Shown: one piece after another, positions 6,197-7,504 of the stretch
How the letters are laid out: each line of letters begins with the position of its first letter
Numbering within the stretch: the stretch's first letter is position 1
NCBI GenBank assembly: GCA_002501485.1
Contig: DLTS01000046.1
Location: 1-7,504 of the forward strand
Length of the DNA stretch: 7,504 bases
Direction of reading: 5' to 3'
DNA from: Acidimicrobiaceae bacterium UBA7830
GTDB lineage: Bacteria; Actinomycetota; Acidimicrobiia; Acidimicrobiales; Ilumatobacteraceae
The notes under the pieces: model-generated
Database searches by the model: none
What the model saw: only the letters and a program-made list of their open reading frames with translations
What the model was told of the DNA's origin: nothing
Position numbers and translations under genes: made by a program

Positions 6197-6337
6197 GGTT
6201 CGCCACTCAAAAAACCCGAAAACTGACGCTCGATTCGGATGAGGGTTCGAAGTGGAACGGGGCAATACACCTCAAGATGGCTCAGCCCGTTCTCGGCATG
6301 GTTCAGCAGTCTCTCTTGTGTGAATGCTTCGACAGCG
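6197..6337. other. Intergenic region between convergent VTC and AMIN-like genes
   Basis: These 141 bases separate two stop codons. No gene is credible here; the minus-strand frame that crosses it runs into the VTC gene and resembles no known protein. Apart from the terminator-like hairpin at 6209-6238, I see nothing in it. No plus-strand terminator with a T tract is visible for the VTC gene. Confidence 0.5.
6209..6238 (-). terminator. Possible intrinsic terminator for the AMIN-like gene
   Basis: Read on the minus strand, CCGAA (plus 6234-6238) pairs with TTCGG (plus 6216-6220) across a 13-base loop and is followed, after one G, by six T (plus 6214-6209). It lies about 100 bases after the stop codon of the minus-strand gene. 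The stem is only five base pairs, so strength is doubtful. Confidence 0.4.
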
Positions 6338-7504
6338 TTAAAACTCGCAATCCAGACTTGGAGCAAAGGGAGGTTCTAAATCGGGGGTCTCATAACTCGG
6401 GTCGATCCAGCCTGCGTCAACTGGCAAAGGCTCCCATGCGATGCCACTGAGGACAATTTCGTTGACATTTACTGACCAGGTCTCATCACCAGTTACTTGT
6501 GCGCTCTCAACATTCATTCCAAATTCAGTACATGTGGCGCTAGCCATGTTCATGGCGCTCGCACCAACAGGCCAAGAGATATCGCCACCTTCGCTGTTTC
6601 GAGTTTTTTGAAGTTCACAGTCATCGAGAACAAAAACCCTAAAGACGAAGCTATAGGCGCCACCATCGGTCTGCATGAAAACCTCTTTAACACCGTCTTC
6701 ATCCATATCTAAAAATCCAAGCGGTTGAGCTTCGAACACCAAGGATGAGCCGGGGACTAAAGAAATGTGACGCCAACTGCCATCATCTGCCGCAATTTCC
6801 ATCCACCATTTACTGATCGACGGATCAGCAAACGTTGTGACAATCTCGTCCCCTGCGACGCCGTCGATATCGCCTGAAAGCGAAACCCCTTCAATCCAAT
6901 CCGGATCTCTGAATCCCCATTCTCCGAGACAGCCTGCACTCGTTGCCTGGCTGGCAGCCGAGTCCTCCTCGCGGCAAATGTCCACCACAAGTCGCTTCGG
7001 GTTTTCGAGAGTGAAAACGTTGAAAGCAGCAAAGTGCTCGACTCCTAGGGTCCAACCAAGGTATCCCTCAAAATCCTCCGTCATCTTTCCCTGGTTCACC
7101 ACTTGCGCCCCAACAGCGTTGCCATCTAGGTCGTCCGGACCGGAATACCACTCAGACGGATCACTGATATCCGACGTAGATCTGGCAATTGTCCTGACTT
7201 GTAAGAATTTGTTTCCGTCCATTATCACCGGGGCATCGTTAACCCAGGCCGACCCGTCCCACTGCTCAGGAATAATCGGTGGGCCAGCTAGCCACCGAAT
7301 GTCGTAGGACAAATCTCCAGATCCTTCGAAATCTAGGACGAACCGGTCAAAGTAACTGTGCGCCCCTATTTCTGCGTCGCTCAAAATAAAGGAGCCTCCT
7401 GAAGCTACGGGGTACGGCCAACCGGAAGTCGTCCTGGGAACTGCACTCCAACTAGTGGGACAGGTTTCTGGAAGCGTCGTAGTGGTAGTCGAAGTGGAGG
7501 TGGT
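6338..7504 (-). CDS. Secreted AMIN-like domain protein with FG-GAP/VCBS-like loops (partial, 5' end outside window)
   Basis: The frame is open to the window edge, giving 388 residues without the N-terminus; the TTG at 7384 is internal. The visible chain starts with a Thr/Ser-rich linker (1-10), typical of the stretch after a lipoprotein or signal peptide. Next comes an actinobacterial AMIN-like domain (about 37-177): ASGGSFILSDAEIG, then the signature HSYFDRFVLDFEG (49-61) and a late GWTLGVEHFAAFNVFTLENPKRLVVDI-type segment (149-176). The second half (about 200-350) has two Asp-rich loops, GDIDGVAGDEIV (211-222) and DMDEDGVKEVF (266-276). The latter matches the calcium loops of FG-GAP/VCBS repeats (DxDxDGxxE). 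Eight segments end in or near Cys, suggesting disulfides outside the cell. It converges on the VTC gene, so operon membership with VTC is excluded. Domain calls are fair; function is unknown. Confidence 0.75.
   Translation of the reverse strand, partial: TTSTSTTTTTLPETCPTSWSAVPRTTSGWPYPVASGGSFILSDAEIGAHSYFDRFVLDFEGSGDLSYDIRWLAGPPIIPEQWDGSAWVNDAPVIMDGNKFLQVRTIARSTSDISDPSEWYSGPDDLDGNAVGAQVVNQGKMTEDFEGYLGWTLGVEHFAAFNVFTLENPKRLVVDICREEDSAASQATSAGCLGEWGFRDPDWIEGVSLSGDIDGVAGDEIVTTFADPSISKWWMEIAADDGSWRHISLVPGSSLVFEAQPLGFLDMDEDGVKEVFMQTDGGAYSFVFRVFVLDDCELQKTRNSEGGDISWPVGASAMNMASATCTEFGMNVESAQVTGDETWSVNVNEIVLSGIAWEPLPVDAGWIDPSYETPDLEPPFAPSLDCEF

Noticed and set aside
6082..6366. Minus-strand open frame of 94 codons filling the VTC/AMIN-like gap.
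   Set aside because: It overlaps both the 3' end of VTC and the end of the AMIN-like gene, and its product resembles no family.
6837..7307. Plus-strand open frame of 156 codons opposite the AMIN-like gene.
   Set aside because: Ser/Thr/Pro-rich low-complexity composition typical of an antisense shadow; the minus strand has recognisable domains.

Overview
The window looks like chromosomal DNA from a free-living bacterium with moderate GC, most probably an actinomycete (Actinomycetota, perhaps Acidimicrobiia-like). This placement is an inference. It rests on an AMIN-like extracellular domain typical of actinobacterial proteins, a Thr-rich linker after a presumed secretion signal, a GlxR/CRP-type operator (TGTGA-N6-TCACA), an apparently leaderless start, and several GTG/TTG starts. 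No rRNA, tRNA, CRISPR array, insertion sequence or phage gene is visible.

Layout. (1) Positions 1-258, plus strand: the C-terminal part of an MnhG/MrpG subunit of a multisubunit Na+/H+ antiporter, cut by the window edge. (2) Positions 287-1774 (possibly to 1864), minus strand: a two-gene folate block, folK (HPPK) followed by a dihydropteroate-synthase-family protein that has lost several substrate-binding residues. It converges with mnhG. (3) Positions 2005-4734, minus strand: a large secreted, probably lipid-anchored CotH-kinase-family protein with two tandem lamin-tail-like domains. (4) Positions 4735-4827: a compact divergent regulatory region with a perfect 16-bp CRP/GlxR-type palindrome. 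(5) Positions 4828-6196, plus strand: a tightly linked pair, a five-helix DUF4956 membrane protein and a stand-alone VTC-domain protein of the polyphosphate polymerase family. (6) Positions 6338-7504, minus strand: the C-terminal part of a secreted AMIN-like-domain protein with FG-GAP/VCBS-like Asp-rich loops, cut by the window edge.

The most interesting part is the CotH // DUF4956-VTC arrangement around one CRP-like site. VTC proteins polymerise phosphate from ATP. In fungi the VTC complex passes the chain through its own membrane domain. CotH proteins are atypical kinases that can act on the cell exterior. A working hypothesis is that DUF4956 and VTC form a minimal bacterial membrane polyphosphate synthase/translocase, with the secreted CotH kinase as a surface partner and all three under cAMP-type control. 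The neighbouring AMIN-like protein may or may not belong. Nothing in the sequence proves the biochemical link; divergence around a shared operator is the main local evidence.
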